Assembly (NCBI GenBank): GCA_947372405.1 | Contig: CANBTO010000030.1 | Location: 1 to 19,203 of the forward strand | Source: Verrucomicrobiaceae bacterium | GTDB lineage: Bacteria; Verrucomicrobiota; Verrucomicrobiae; Verrucomicrobiales; Akkermansiaceae | Direction of reading: 5' to 3' | DNA length: 19,203 nt | In this document: positions 1-7,808 of the stretch, in pieces | Numbering within the stretch: position 1 is the first letter of the stretch | How the letters are laid out: each line of letters opens with the position of its first letter | Notes under the pieces: model-generated | The model's input: only the letters and a program-made list of their open reading frames with translations | Told to the model about the DNA's origin: nothing | Databases searched by the model: none | Made by a program: the position numbers and the translations under genes

Positions 1-531
1 CTTTTGGTTTCTGATTTCCCGGATGCGCCGCATGGTCCGGTAGTTGTTGAGGATCATCCTTTCGCTTTTATCCTTGGGATGGCGGCCGGAACGCAACATG
101 TCCTTCGCCACCTCCCGGGTGGTGACGGCACCTTCCAACTGGCTGGAAGTGATGGCCTCGTCCATCAACGAACGGATCAGGTATTGATCACGCGTTTCTG
201 GATTGGTGACTGGCTCGGGGAGGCCGATGCGTCCTCCCGCGCCAAGATCGATCTCGTGGAGTTGCTTCGCGATTTGGTCTGGAACAGAAAAGCGAAAATG
301 CGCGCCTTGCCGATCTGTTAACGTAATGGTTTTGGTTCCAGCCAGCCGTCGATACTTGAGCGTCAACCACCATTCATCATGGCCCATTCCTTCGGGTGGT
401 GCTCGATGTTTCAGATCATCCCAATGTCGATAATCGTCCTTTATGCGGATTTGGACCGCTCTCATTTGGCTGTCCAGAGGCAACTTCGCGAATAGCTCGG
501 AAAGGGATGGCGCGGCTTCCGGCAATTTCAT
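1..531 (-). CDS. Fic family protein, N-terminal part (cut by window edge)
   Basis: The frame reads 177 codons from an ATG at 531 to the window edge without a stop. Fic proteins usually transfer AMP, or another phosphate-containing group, to hydroxyl side chains of target proteins; many are toxins or self-regulated modifiers. The visible part is the N-terminal region. Residues about 123-133 read DEAITSSQLEG, matching the inhibitory-helix consensus [S/T]xxxE[G/N] that blocks ATP binding in Fic enzymes. It continues into a TREVAKDML helix and an NNYRTM segment typical of the Fic N-terminal domain. The catalytic HPFxxGNGR loop lies beyond the edge, so activity cannot be judged. Codon use is less GC-rich than in most genes to the right (ATA, AGA and TAT occur), which fits an accessory gene. 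No antitoxin partner is visible upstream. I am confident of the family, not of the target. Confidence 0.85.
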   Translation of the reverse strand, partial: MKLPEAAPSLSELFAKLPLDSQMRAVQIRIKDDYRHWDDLKHRAPPEGMGHDEWWLTLKYRRLAGTKTITLTDRQGAHFRFSVPDQIAKQLHEIDLGAGGRIGLPEPVTNPETRDQYLIRSLMDEAITSSQLEGAVTTREVAKDMLRSGRHPKDKSERMILNNYRTMRRIREIRNQK

Positions 532-546
532 GGTTACTGCTGTTTA

Positions 547-633
547 CTCTCAAAAACCGTCAAATTAGTAGCATGGATCTTGGTGGGAGCAATCAAAATC
601 TCAATTTGAGAGATTTTGAGAGTTTATTGAGAG
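547..633 (-). promoter_or_regulatory. Phased TTGAGAG repeats, candidate operator upstream of the Fic gene
   Basis: Three direct copies of TTGAGAG start at 606, 616 and 627, that is 10 and 11 bp apart, about one DNA helical turn each. An inverted copy, CTCTCAA, lies at 547-553, about 15 bp before the Fic start codon. The first copy is also part of a hairpin-capable palindrome: AAAATCTC at 595-602 pairs with GAGATTTT at 610-617. Copies on one helical face near a start codon are typical of cooperative repressor or activator binding. Which protein binds, and where the promoter is, cannot be seen. Confidence 0.5.
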
Positions 634-655
634 TTGCGCAAACCGCCGGGAAAAC

Positions 656-712
656 CGCTTGGTTTCAACGATTGGAGCCAAGCGTTTACTCCACCTTGCC
701 GCGCCGCGGCAA
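656..712 (-). terminator. Two hairpins downstream of the exported-protein gene, possible terminator
   Basis: TTGCCGC (696-702) and GCGGCAA (706-712) form a 7-bp stem with a 3-nt loop, 11 nt after the stop of the gene ending at 724. A second stem is formed by CGCTTGG (656-662) and CCAAGCG (678-684). On the minus strand the second hairpin is followed by GGTTTTCCC, a weak T-rich tail. Neither is a textbook intrinsic terminator, but they sit where transcription of the 2071-724 genes should end before the Fic promoter region. Confidence 0.4.
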
Positions 713-723
713 CTGCCATCCGA

Positions 724-1323
724 CTACATTTTCGGCGGAGGGGCCATGGGCGGAACGGACCACAGGCCTTCTTGAGGCTTGAGTTCGCCGACCTGCTTTT
801 CGTTTTCAAAGACCGTCACCTTGCGGTAATCCCGCCGCGGGATGCGGATGGTGAGATGGGTCTTGATTTTGTAAGATGTCTCGGACTTCGGAGCCTTGTA
901 GCGGTAGTGGAGTTCCAGTTCATCGCCTTTTTCACTGAGCCACACGGAGTCGAAGACGTTGTCTTTGGACTTGCCCGGCTCGTGGGCGATCACATGCGCC
1001 ACTACCAGCAGCTGCTCTTTTTCATAAATCGTCTCGGGCGGCGCGACGGGACGGTTGTCGTTCTTGATCGGAACGGGATGGAACACGGAGTCGTACTGAA
1101 CGGGCGTCCGGATCAATGCGCAAAGCACAGCGTTTTTCTTCTCGTCCCAGTTTTTGAGGTAATTCCGATAATCGCCCACTCCGATCCTGAGAAACGGAAC
1201 GTCCTTTTCCTCGGGTTTGGCATCCTTGATCTCACCTGCGGCGAAAGACTGCGGAGAGCAGAAGAGCGCCATGGCGGCGAGGAGCGTCATGCGGCGAAGA
1301 ATGATGAAACCTCCGGCATTCAT
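724..1323 (-). CDS. Small exported protein of unknown function
   Basis: I do not recognise the family. From the ATG at 1323 the product is 199 aa. It opens with a signal peptide: two arginines, a hydrophobic stretch containing LLAAMALFC and a likely cleavage site after SFAA around residue 29. The mature part is hydrophilic and rich in lysine and glutamate, with alternating segments that look like beta strands (for example ELELHYRYK and THLTIRIPRR). It ends in a proline-rich tail, PPMAPPPKM. A GTG at 1371 would add 16 residues ahead of the signal peptide, so 1323 is preferred. An ATG at 1290 would shorten the signal peptide too much. It lies 52 bp downstream of the Tat-exported peptidase gene on the same strand and may be cotranscribed with it. 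A periplasmic location is inferred; no function is. Confidence 0.7.
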   Translation of the reverse strand: MNAGGFIILRRMTLLAAMALFCSPQSFAAGEIKDAKPEEKDVPFLRIGVGDYRNYLKNWDEKKNAVLCALIRTPVQYDSVFHPVPIKNDNRPVAPPETIYEKEQLLVVAHVIAHEPGKSKDNVFDSVWLSEKGDELELHYRYKAPKSETSYKIKTHLTIRIPRRDYRKVTVFENEKQVGELKPQEGLWSVPPMAPPPKM

Positions 1324-1375
1324 GGGTTTGCTTTCGGGGGAGTCCGGCGAAACGTTACCAGCTGGAACCACCGCT

Positions 1376-2071
1376 TCAACCCTGCCAGTTCACGTTCTGG
1401 CCGCGGGCGTCGACGTGGGTGAAGTCCCAGTAACCACCAACCCCACCGTGGAATAGACCGAGGTCACGCAATTGGCGGGCGGTGGCGGTGACTTTGGAGG
1501 CGGCCACCGGGAATTTGATGTCTGCCGCCACGTTGGCCTGGTGCCACGAGCCGCATTTGGCTCCGGGACAGTTGGCGTTGTAAGCGGGGCTGCGGTAGGC
1601 GGAAATGACTTCCACCTGGTTGACGTTCATTTCCAGAGCGATGCGGTCAACGACCTTGAGCACGTAGCCCATGCGGTTCCACCATTGCTTGGGCGGGAGG
1701 GAGTTCCAAACCGAACCTTTCTCCTTGGCATGGGCTTCCACGACCTGTTTCGGGCAGACGAACTTGAGGTTCAGGCGGCTGAGATAACGAAGGTATTCGG
1801 CCGCGAGCGCGCCGTTTTGTGAAGCCCACGGCTCCGGCAGATCGGAAAGGGGTGAGAATGGCAGAGCCTGATGGCTGGTGTTCCCGGAGGAGGTGGGGAC
1901 CGAGATTTTCGGGGCGGAGCTTGTGATCTGGCCCGGCGAAGCGGCGCGGGAAGCGGCGGAGGAGGCGAGTAGGCCCAGACCCGTCAGGCCAAGCGTGCCG
2001 AGCACCTTGCGGCGGGCGACGGACTGGCTCTCAAGCATTTCGGAAAGGGGCGATTCGTTCGGGAAAATCAT
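1376..2071 (-). CDS. Tat-exported M15/YcbK-like (DUF882) peptidase
   Basis: The 231-aa product has a twin-arginine signal: R20-R21 in VARRKVLG, then a hydrophobic segment and an AxA-like site near residue 43. The C-terminal half has the peptidase M15A/DUF882 pattern: ISAYRSP around 156-162, then H177 and D184 in the HxxxxxxD arrangement, and H219 in FTHVD preceded by GGVGGY. These three residues would bind zinc. Family members cleave or bind peptidoglycan peptides in the periplasm, and the E. coli relative YcbK also carries a Tat signal. The start at 2071 is chosen because it leaves a short n-region before the arginine pair. An ATG at 2038 is the alternative; the frame stays open to 2188. The 73-aa linker after the signal is low in complexity (Ser, Pro and Ala rich). 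The exact substrate is unknown. Confidence 0.8.
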   Translation of the reverse strand: MIFPNESPLSEMLESQSVARRKVLGTLGLTGLGLLASSAASRAASPGQITSSAPKISVPTSSGNTSHQALPFSPLSDLPEPWASQNGALAAEYLRYLSRLNLKFVCPKQVVEAHAKEKGSVWNSLPPKQWWNRMGYVLKVVDRIALEMNVNQVEVISAYRSPAYNANCPGAKCGSWHQANVAADIKFPVAASKVTATARQLRDLGLFHGGVGGYWDFTHVDARGQNVNWQG

Positions 2072-2221
2072 GGCTTTAGGTGGGTTGCGCCGGCTGGGCG
2101 AAGCGGTTTGCATGCCGGAGACAGTGGTTTTTGCCGGGTCGGCTTCTGAAATCCGGGTGGACCAAAGCAAAACACACCGAGGCGGCAAGGAAAAAAAGCC
2201 CCTTGGCTGCTAACGGATTTT

Positions 2222-3232
2222 TCAGACGTCCTCCTCGCCGGGGTAACGCAGGCCGATCTGGCGGCGAATTTCGTCCATCGTTTCCATCGTGGCCAGCGTG
2301 TCCGCATGCGGCATGAGCGGGCTCTCGATCAACCCGGCGCGGTAGCAGCGCATGGCTTCCTCGATCTGATATTCGAATCCCTCGCCGCGTGGCTCCGGCC
2401 GGAAGACCTCGGTTTTTCCGTCTGCCTCCAGAATGACCTCCTTGCCATGAATGAAGCAGGCTGGCACGCGGATGACTCCCTTTTCGCCGCCGATGACGAG
2501 CGAGTTGTCGAACGCCGCAACCAGACCGCAAACCATCTGCGCCATGCCGCCGGTTTCGTAATGCAGCGTGGCGGAAAGCATCTCGTCCACCCCGGTCGCC
2601 GCAAAATCCGCGAAAGCCGCCACCAGCGCTGGTTTGCGCCCCATCACAAGCTGGCTGACGGCCAGGTTGTAAACTCCCAGGTCCAGCAGCCCACCGCCCG
2701 CCAGCGCCGGATTGAACGCCCGGCTCTCGGGATTCCATGGCGGCTGGATGCAGAAGGCGGAGGAAACGATCCGCGGTCTGCCGATGCGGCCCTCGTCCAA
2801 CCATTCGCGGATCTTTGCATACGCCGGCAGGATGCGCATCCACAGCGCCTCCATCAGGAAAACCCCTTTCTCGCGGGAAAGCCCGATGAGCTCGCTTGCC
2901 TGACGTGCGTTGACCGTCATGGGTTTTTCGCAGAGCACGGCCTTGCCCGCTTCTAACAACAAGCGGGCGGACTCGAAATGCGCGTTATGGGGCGATGCGA
3001 TGTAGACCATGTCCACCGTGGGATCGGCCGCGAGCGCCGCCACGTCGTCAAAACATAGTTTCGCGCCATGCTCTGCGGCGAATGCCCGGGCACGCTCGAT
3101 GTTCCGGCTGGTCACAGCCCGCAGTTCTCCGCCCACGGCGACCCGCAGGTCCCTCGCGAATTTGTTTGCGATACGCCCCGGGCCGACGATGGCCCAGCGG
3201 ATTGAGGGTGGATTGGACAATGAATTGCTCAT
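2222..3232 (-). CDS. Gfo/Idh/MocA family NAD(P)-dependent oxidoreductase
   Basis: The 336-aa product starts with a Rossmann fold: the GPGRIA nucleotide-binding turn is at residues 17-22. The family hallmark CEKPM is at 101-105, with K103 as the conserved lysine. A GGGLLDLGVYNL segment (179-190) carries the D and Y typical of the active site. MEALWMRILPAY around 127-138 and GRIGRPR around 148-154 resemble the dihydrodiol dehydrogenase branch, but the substrate cannot be assigned and a sugar is equally possible. The ATG at 3232-3230 overlaps the TGA of lnt at 3231-3229 (ATGA overlap), which suggests translational coupling. A GAGGAA motif lies 12 nt upstream of the start, inside the end of lnt, and is one of the few Shine-Dalgarno-like motifs in the window. 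The pairing with lnt may be no more than shared transcription. Confidence 0.9.
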   Translation of the reverse strand: MSNSLSNPPSIRWAIVGPGRIANKFARDLRVAVGGELRAVTSRNIERARAFAAEHGAKLCFDDVAALAADPTVDMVYIASPHNAHFESARLLLEAGKAVLCEKPMTVNARQASELIGLSREKGVFLMEALWMRILPAYAKIREWLDEGRIGRPRIVSSAFCIQPPWNPESRAFNPALAGGGLLDLGVYNLAVSQLVMGRKPALVAAFADFAATGVDEMLSATLHYETGGMAQMVCGLVAAFDNSLVIGGEKGVIRVPACFIHGKEVILEADGKTEVFRPEPRGEGFEYQIEEAMRCYRAGLIESPLMPHADTLATMETMDEIRRQIGLRYPGEEDV

Positions 3233-4983
3233 GCGGGTGATGGATTCCTCCTGCACAGCCAAGACCAGACGAAGGCCGCGACCGAGAGAAAAATGACGCC
3301 CCAATCGCCGATGATCGCGTAGAGCGAAAACGACGGCTGCAGCGGGACCTTCACTTCAGTGAGAAGGGAGCCACGGGTGAAATGGCTGCCATTCCCGTCC
3401 ACCAGCACTTGCGGTTTCCCGGTGTCCGGGTGGGCGGTGGAGCCAGTGGAGTCGATGGCCGCGCTGACGCCGGAGTTGGCGCAGCGCAGCATCGGCCGAC
3501 GCAGCTCGATAGCGCGGAAGCGGGCGTTGGCGAAGTGCTGGTCCGCGGCGGCGGATTCCTTGAACCAGCCGTCGTTGGTGGCGTTGATGATCACCTGCGG
3601 TCCCGGCCGCACGAACTTGCGGGTGAGGCGCGGCACTGAGTCTTCGAAACACACGGTCGGGATCGCGCCGATCATTGTTCCCGCAGCGGTAGGGATCGGC
3701 AGCGGATCCAGCGACACGCCTGCGGTGAACGAGCCGCCATATTCCACGCCGGCCTGCTCTTCGTAGATCTTCTTCAGGAACGGGAACTCCTCCGCAAAAG
3801 GAATCGTTTCACCAAAGATCACGAGGTGGCGTTTCCGATAGGTCTGCAATTGGTCGTCCGGCGACATCACGGCGATGGAGTTCCACGCGCGGCCCTTGTC
3901 CTTCATCACCAGTTGGTCCTCGCCTGCTTTCTCCGCTTCCAGTTCGTTGACGCCGTAGATCAGTTGGAACGGCCCGGCCTTGCGGACCTGCGCGATGGTT
4001 TCCATGTTCTCGCGCCACATCGCCCAGGTGCCGTCATCGGCGCGGAGGATTCGTCCTGTTAGAGCGCACTCCGGCCACATCACCCAGTCCGGCCAATGCG
4101 CGGGATCCTTGGCCTTGATCCCTTCCAGCGCCTTGCTCGTTTCGTCCTCATAGGCCATGTGCACCTGTTCGGCGGTCCACGTCTGCAACGCCGCGTCCTG
4201 CGGGATGTTGATCTGTACCAGCAGCGCTTTCAGCCGCACGCCTTCCTTGCCGCGTTCCATCGAGATCCGCATGGAACCATAAACCGCCAGCAAACCGACC
4301 ATCACCAGCGCGGCCACAACATCCAAGGGAAGGCTGCGCTTTCCATCCCACATCCGCCGTCCGGCCTGGGCCAGCACCGCCTGGAAAAACACCGGCACCA
4401 TCGCCAGCCCGGTGGCACCTAACAAATCCGCGCCCTGCGCCATCAGCGGCGTTTCCTGAAACGCCATCGCCATACCGTTCCAACCGAAACCGGTGATCAC
4501 CCAGCCGCGCAGGATTTCCGTGCCGGACCACACCGCGCCCAGACAGAAGGCGAAACGCAGGCTCACAAGAGAAACGTGGAGTGCGGAATGCGGAACTCGG
4601 GACGAAGATACGGAAACCTCTTCCACTCCGCGTTCTGCATTCCGCATTCCGCGTTCCCTCCACGGATTTCCGAGCGTGGCCGCGAACGCGCCGAACAAGC
4701 CGCAGTAAACCGCCAGATACAGCGGCAGCAACACCGCGCCCACCCATGAAACCACCCCGACCCACTGGCACTGCACCAGCCATCCCCCCAGTCCGGCCAG
4801 CCAGCCGAGCGCAAAGCCCTTCCAGCCCGCACGTTTCCCCTCCAACGACCACAGTGCGGCCAACAACGGAACCAAAGCCACCCATACCAGTTCCGTCGCA
4901 TGGAACGGCGGAAACAACCCGGCCACCAGCAGTCCGCTCACCACTGCGGCCGCGATCTTCATTGCAACGGAGCGTTTCCCCAT
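3229..4983 (-). CDS. lnt: Apolipoprotein N-acyltransferase
   Basis: Lnt adds the third acyl chain to the N-terminal cysteine of lipoproteins in the inner membrane, the last step of lipoprotein maturation. The 584-aa product begins with several hydrophobic helices (about residues 9-103 and 143-240), followed by a nitrilase-type periplasmic domain and a final helix near 556-577. The catalytic triad is visible: E305 in MWPECAL, K384 in YRKRHLVIFGE and C445 in TVCFED. The family is usually about 500-530 aa; part of the excess is a hydrophilic stretch at about 108-136 that is encoded by a palindromic repeat, described separately. The ATG at 4983 is chosen. An ATG at 4962 and a GTG at 5019 are alternatives, and none has a good ribosome-binding site. 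The gene heads a probable operon with the oxidoreductase. Its presence indicates a lipoprotein-bearing Gram-negative envelope. Confidence 0.95.
   Translation of the reverse strand: MGKRSVAMKIAAAVVSGLLVAGLFPPFHATELVWVALVPLLAALWSLEGKRAGWKGFALGWLAGLGGWLVQCQWVGVVSWVGAVLLPLYLAVYCGLFGAFAATLGNPWRERGMRNAERGVEEVSVSSSRVPHSALHVSLVSLRFAFCLGAVWSGTEILRGWVITGFGWNGMAMAFQETPLMAQGADLLGATGLAMVPVFFQAVLAQAGRRMWDGKRSLPLDVVAALVMVGLLAVYGSMRISMERGKEGVRLKALLVQINIPQDAALQTWTAEQVHMAYEDETSKALEGIKAKDPAHWPDWVMWPECALTGRILRADDGTWAMWRENMETIAQVRKAGPFQLIYGVNELEAEKAGEDQLVMKDKGRAWNSIAVMSPDDQLQTYRKRHLVIFGETIPFAEEFPFLKKIYEEQAGVEYGGSFTAGVSLDPLPIPTAAGTMIGAIPTVCFEDSVPRLTRKFVRPGPQVIINATNDGWFKESAAADQHFANARFRAIELRRPMLRCANSGVSAAIDSTGSTAHPDTGKPQVLVDGNGSHFTRGSLLTEVKVPLQPSFSLYAIIGDWGVIFLSVAAFVWSWLCRRNPSPA
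4576..4660. repeat. Palindromic repeat inserted in frame in lnt
   Basis: GCGGAATGCGGAA (4583-4595) is matched exactly by its reverse complement TTCCGCATTCCGC (4640-4652). The similarity continues outwards in imperfect form to GTGGAG at 4576 and CTCCAC at 4658-4663. The centre (4597-4631) is not palindromic. The stretch encodes lnt residues about 108-136, a hydrophilic arginine, serine and glutamate-rich segment between two membrane regions, unlike its surroundings and not expected in Lnt proteins. The reading frame is kept. This is best explained as a short REP- or MITE-like element that landed in a tolerant loop. No other copy of this sequence was noticed in the window. Confidence 0.75.
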
Positions 4984-5030
4984 GCCCCGAGCATCCACGG
5001 CCAAGCCGTGCCGGTCCACTGCGAAACGAG

Positions 5031-5167
5031 CAAGGCAGGGACCGATCCTCCGGGCGGTCCTGAGAATGAGTGCGAATGTTGAGTCGCGCCGGAGTCGGAA
5101 CGTTATACCGGCGTCGATGATTTTCTGCCCATTCGCTGGACCGCCCGGAGGATCGGTCCCTGCCTTG
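5031..5167. repeat. 137-bp nested palindromic element with perfect 30-bp inverted arms
   Basis: The 30 bases at 5031-5060 are the exact reverse complement of 5138-5167. Inside, GCGAATG (5072-5078) pairs with CATTCGC (5130-5136), and CGCCGG (5087-5092) pairs with CCGGCG (5108-5113), so the element can fold as one long nested hairpin. Each arm can also fold on itself: GGACCG and CGGTCC are at 5039-5044 and 5055-5060, and again at 5138-5143 and 5154-5159. It lies in the gap between the divergent lnt gene and the gene at 5281 and encodes no protein of its own. No clear target-site duplication is visible. It resembles a MITE or an intergenic palindromic repeat family. Confidence 0.85.
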
Positions 5168-5280
5168 GATTCCTTGCCGCGCCGTAATTCCCGCTTTCAG
5201 CCGCAAGCAGGCCATGCGAGGTTCCCGGCATGAGTTTGGCATCGGAGATCCGTGCTCCAACCACCGCTCATCCCTGAATT

Positions 5281-6456
5281 TTGAACGAGACCCCACATGA
5301 AACGGACCCCGAAGTTCCGGAAGAAACACTTCCGGATGATCCGCTTTCGGAAACCGATGCATTGTTAGACGCGCTGGTGGACGCCGAATCGGAACCCGAT
5401 CCTTCCCGCGGGATTCCCAAAAAACTCGTCGTCGCGTCGGTGCTGTTGGGGATCGCGCTCTGGCAGTTCATCCACATCTCAAAAGGCGGAGAGCCCCTGT
5501 TCCAACCCGCCGCACACGAGAATCACGCACCCACGAAGACACGCTCCGAGCGGCTGATGCGGCTCAGAATGGAGCTGCAGTCCATCAATTCCGTCGCGGC
5601 CTACATCGCCCGCGCCAAACGCGGAATGACCGACCAGGAGATCCGCTGGATGATCGAGGATTTCCAAGCGGCGGGGTTGGATCAGGACGAGACCGATCTG
5701 AAGGGAGCCCGACGCGCCAAAGAGCAGCTCTGGTATTTGCAGGCCATGACTGAAGCGCTTCAATTGAGCCCGCAACAAAAAGCTCAGGCGAAGGGGAAAA
5801 TGGACGCGCTGCTTGCGGCCGATGTCAAAACGTCTGAGCCGGGTATCGCTGGTGTGGGGAAGCGTGAATTGTTTACTCGGATTCCTGACGCGACGCCCGT
5901 CTCACCGCCTGCAGACGCAAAGGTCTGGCTCTTCGAGGACACGTATGCTCCCTGGAATCTCTGCGATCTAACATACGAGCAGGACCGACTCACCATGCAT
6001 GAATGGCGTGATGCCGAACGGAAAAACAAACCCGCTGTCCCCGAGTCCGCTCAAACATCGCTTTCTTGGATGCGGATTTCCACAACCCGACAGGATCCGA
6101 TGAGTGGAAACCTGATCGAACTGGGTAACGACAACCCTTATGCCCCGGGTTTTCCAGAAGGCTATATGATACTCGGAAGGATCATGGTGGTGGATGCCTT
6201 TCCCCTCGCACCTGAACAGAAACCTCATGAAAACGGTGTTTCCGGTCTGGACCAGGCACGCAGTTTGCAAGCTCCACAGCTACGCATGGCATTGCTGCTG
6301 GATGCAAGTGTCGCATCGAGATTGCTTGCGCAACTCGACCATTCAATCACGCGGCAGGATTCAAACGAAAACCGCGGCGTGATCATCAAGAAGGAGGATG
6401 GTCTCCCGCTTAATCCCTTCTCTGGCAAAACTGCGGCCAGTCCGGATCCAAAGTGA
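5281..6456 (+). CDS. Single-pass membrane protein of unknown function
   Basis: I do not recognise the family. The 391-aa product has a very acidic N-terminus (residues 1-42, many Glu and Asp), one hydrophobic helix at about 48-67 after a PKK sequence, and a long hydrophilic C-terminal part. Acidic before and basic next to the helix suggests a cytoplasmic N-terminus and a periplasmic C-terminus. Residues about 90-175 look helical, with charged residues and an LSPQQKAQAKGKMDALL segment. The rest is mixed and ends in a disordered-looking tail. The start is taken as TTG at 5281, because an in-frame TGA occurs at 5275-5277 and the next in-frame ATG lies far downstream. An ATG at 5298 is in another frame. 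The base composition fits the neighbours. The palindromic element ends 113 bp upstream. Confidence 0.75.
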   Translation: MNETPHETDPEVPEETLPDDPLSETDALLDALVDAESEPDPSRGIPKKLVVASVLLGIALWQFIHISKGGEPLFQPAAHENHAPTKTRSERLMRLRMELQSINSVAAYIARAKRGMTDQEIRWMIEDFQAAGLDQDETDLKGARRAKEQLWYLQAMTEALQLSPQQKAQAKGKMDALLAADVKTSEPGIAGVGKRELFTRIPDATPVSPPADAKVWLFEDTYAPWNLCDLTYEQDRLTMHEWRDAERKNKPAVPESAQTSLSWMRISTTRQDPMSGNLIELGNDNPYAPGFPEGYMILGRIMVVDAFPLAPEQKPHENGVSGLDQARSLQAPQLRMALLLDASVASRLLAQLDHSITRQDSNENRGVIIKKEDGLPLNPFSGKTAASPDPK

Positions 6457-6560
6457 GCAATATGGCCGTAGCAATGATTGCCCCAATTCCGTGCGTGCTT
6501 CTGCAATTTCACGGGTGATTTCTTGCGAAGCCGCCAAGACAAGGCGTGTAAATTGAATCA

Positions 6561-7808
6561 ATGAAATCCGGGCGGGTGACAATTGTTGGCGGTGGCGTGA
6601 TCGGGCTGTGTTCGGCCTACTACGCGCTCAAGCGCGGGTTTGCCGTGACCGTGATCGAACGCGAGACACCGGGCGGCGACAACTGCTCGATGGGCAACGC
6701 GGGCATGATCGTGCCGAGCCATTTCATTCCGCTCGCCGCGCCGGGCATGCTGGCCAAGGGCCTGCGCTGGATGCTCAATCCCGAAAGCCCGTTCTTCGTC
6801 CGCCCGCGCATCGACCTCGCACTCATGCGCTGGGGCTGGCTTTTCCACCAGCACTCGACGGAACAACACGTCGCCGCATCCCGCGGGCTGTTGCGCGATC
6901 TGAATCTGGAAAGCCGCCGGCTCTTCGGCGAACTCGAGGCGGAAGAGGACTTCGGCCTGGTGCAGCGCGGACTGCTGATGCTTTGCAAGACCGCCAAGGG
7001 CCTGCACGAGGAAGCGGAGGTCGCCAAAGCCGCCCATGAGATCGGCTTGCAGGCCGAGGTGCTCGATGCGGCTGCGACCGCAAAGCTGGATCCGGACATC
7101 ACCATGGCCGTGGCGGGTTCGGTGTATTTTCCGCAGGACTGCCATCTCGATCCAAAGCGCTTCATGGCCTCGATGCGGCGTCGTGTCATCGCACTCGGTG
7201 CGACAATCGAAAGCGGCGTCACTCTCGATCTGATCGAATCGCACAACGGCCGGGTGACCGCCGTTTCGGGACGAGGCAGGCGTTTCGAAGCGGACCACTT
7301 CGTCATCGCCGGTGGTTCGTGGAGTGCGAAGCTTTTGAAAACCGTGGGCCTCAAACTGCCGCTGCAAGCCGGCAAGGGATACTCGCTCACGTTGCCCGCG
7401 CCGCCGGAACTGCCACAGCTCTGCTCGATCTTCACCGAGGCCAAGGTGGCCATCACCCCGATGGGCGGCAGCCTGCGCTTCGGCGGCACCATGGAAGTCG
7501 GCGGACTTGATCTAACAATCAACCCGGCGCGGGTGCACGGCATCGTGAAATCCGTGCACGATTATTTCCCGAAATTCTCCGAGAGCGACTTCGCTGGCAT
7601 CCAGCCCTGGGCCGGTCTGCGCCCGGTTTCCCCGGACGGCGTTCCCTACCTCGGCAAGGTCGCCGGACTTCCAAACCTCATCGCCGCCACCGGCCACGCG
7701 ATGATGGGCGTCAGCCTCGGTCCCGTCAGCGGCCGCCTCGTCGCTGATCTGTTAGCCGGTGACACCCCGTTCCGTCCGATCGACGCAATGGCGCCGGACC
7801 GGTTTTGA
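6561..7808 (+). CDS. FAD-dependent D-amino acid dehydrogenase/oxidase (DadA or glycine-oxidase type), probable D-hydroxyproline dehydrogenase
   Basis: The 415-aa product belongs to the DAO superfamily. It opens with a GGGVIG dinucleotide-binding turn (residues 10-15) and an acidic residue at the end of the second strand (E33). Close to the C-terminus are GLRPVSPDGVPYLG and GHAMMGVSLGP, the FAD-contacting segments of DadA-like enzymes. These enzymes oxidise D-amino acids, or glycine and sarcosine, to imino acids, passing electrons to oxygen or the respiratory chain. The neighbours are a PAS-AraC regulator and a 4-hydroxyproline 2-epimerase, as in hydroxyproline catabolic clusters. There an FAD enzyme oxidises cis-4-hydroxy-D-proline, so that is the favoured substrate by context; a general D-amino acid dehydrogenase remains possible. 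The start is ATG at 6561 and no Shine-Dalgarno motif precedes it. The upstream gap from 6457 is about 100 bp and may hold its own promoter. Confidence 0.85.
   Translation: MKSGRVTIVGGGVIGLCSAYYALKRGFAVTVIERETPGGDNCSMGNAGMIVPSHFIPLAAPGMLAKGLRWMLNPESPFFVRPRIDLALMRWGWLFHQHSTEQHVAASRGLLRDLNLESRRLFGELEAEEDFGLVQRGLLMLCKTAKGLHEEAEVAKAAHEIGLQAEVLDAAATAKLDPDITMAVAGSVYFPQDCHLDPKRFMASMRRRVIALGATIESGVTLDLIESHNGRVTAVSGRGRRFEADHFVIAGGSWSAKLLKTVGLKLPLQAGKGYSLTLPAPPELPQLCSIFTEAKVAITPMGGSLRFGGTMEVGGLDLTINPARVHGIVKSVHDYFPKFSESDFAGIQPWAGLRPVSPDGVPYLGKVAGLPNLIAATGHAMMGVSLGPVSGRLVADLLAGDTPFRPIDAMAPDRF

Noticed and set aside
634..1422. 262-codon open frame on the plus strand
   Set aside because: It lies opposite the exported-protein gene, has no recognisable domain and an arginine-rich end, and is explained by GC-rich codon bias on the other strand.
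5031..5167. Ends of an insertion sequence
   Set aside because: The arms look like IS terminal repeats, but only 77 bp lie between them, with no transposase.
4148..5362. 404-codon open frame on the minus strand overlapping lnt in another frame
   Set aside because: Its sequence is low in complexity (Gly, Arg) and out of frame with a convincing lnt; it also runs through the palindromic element.
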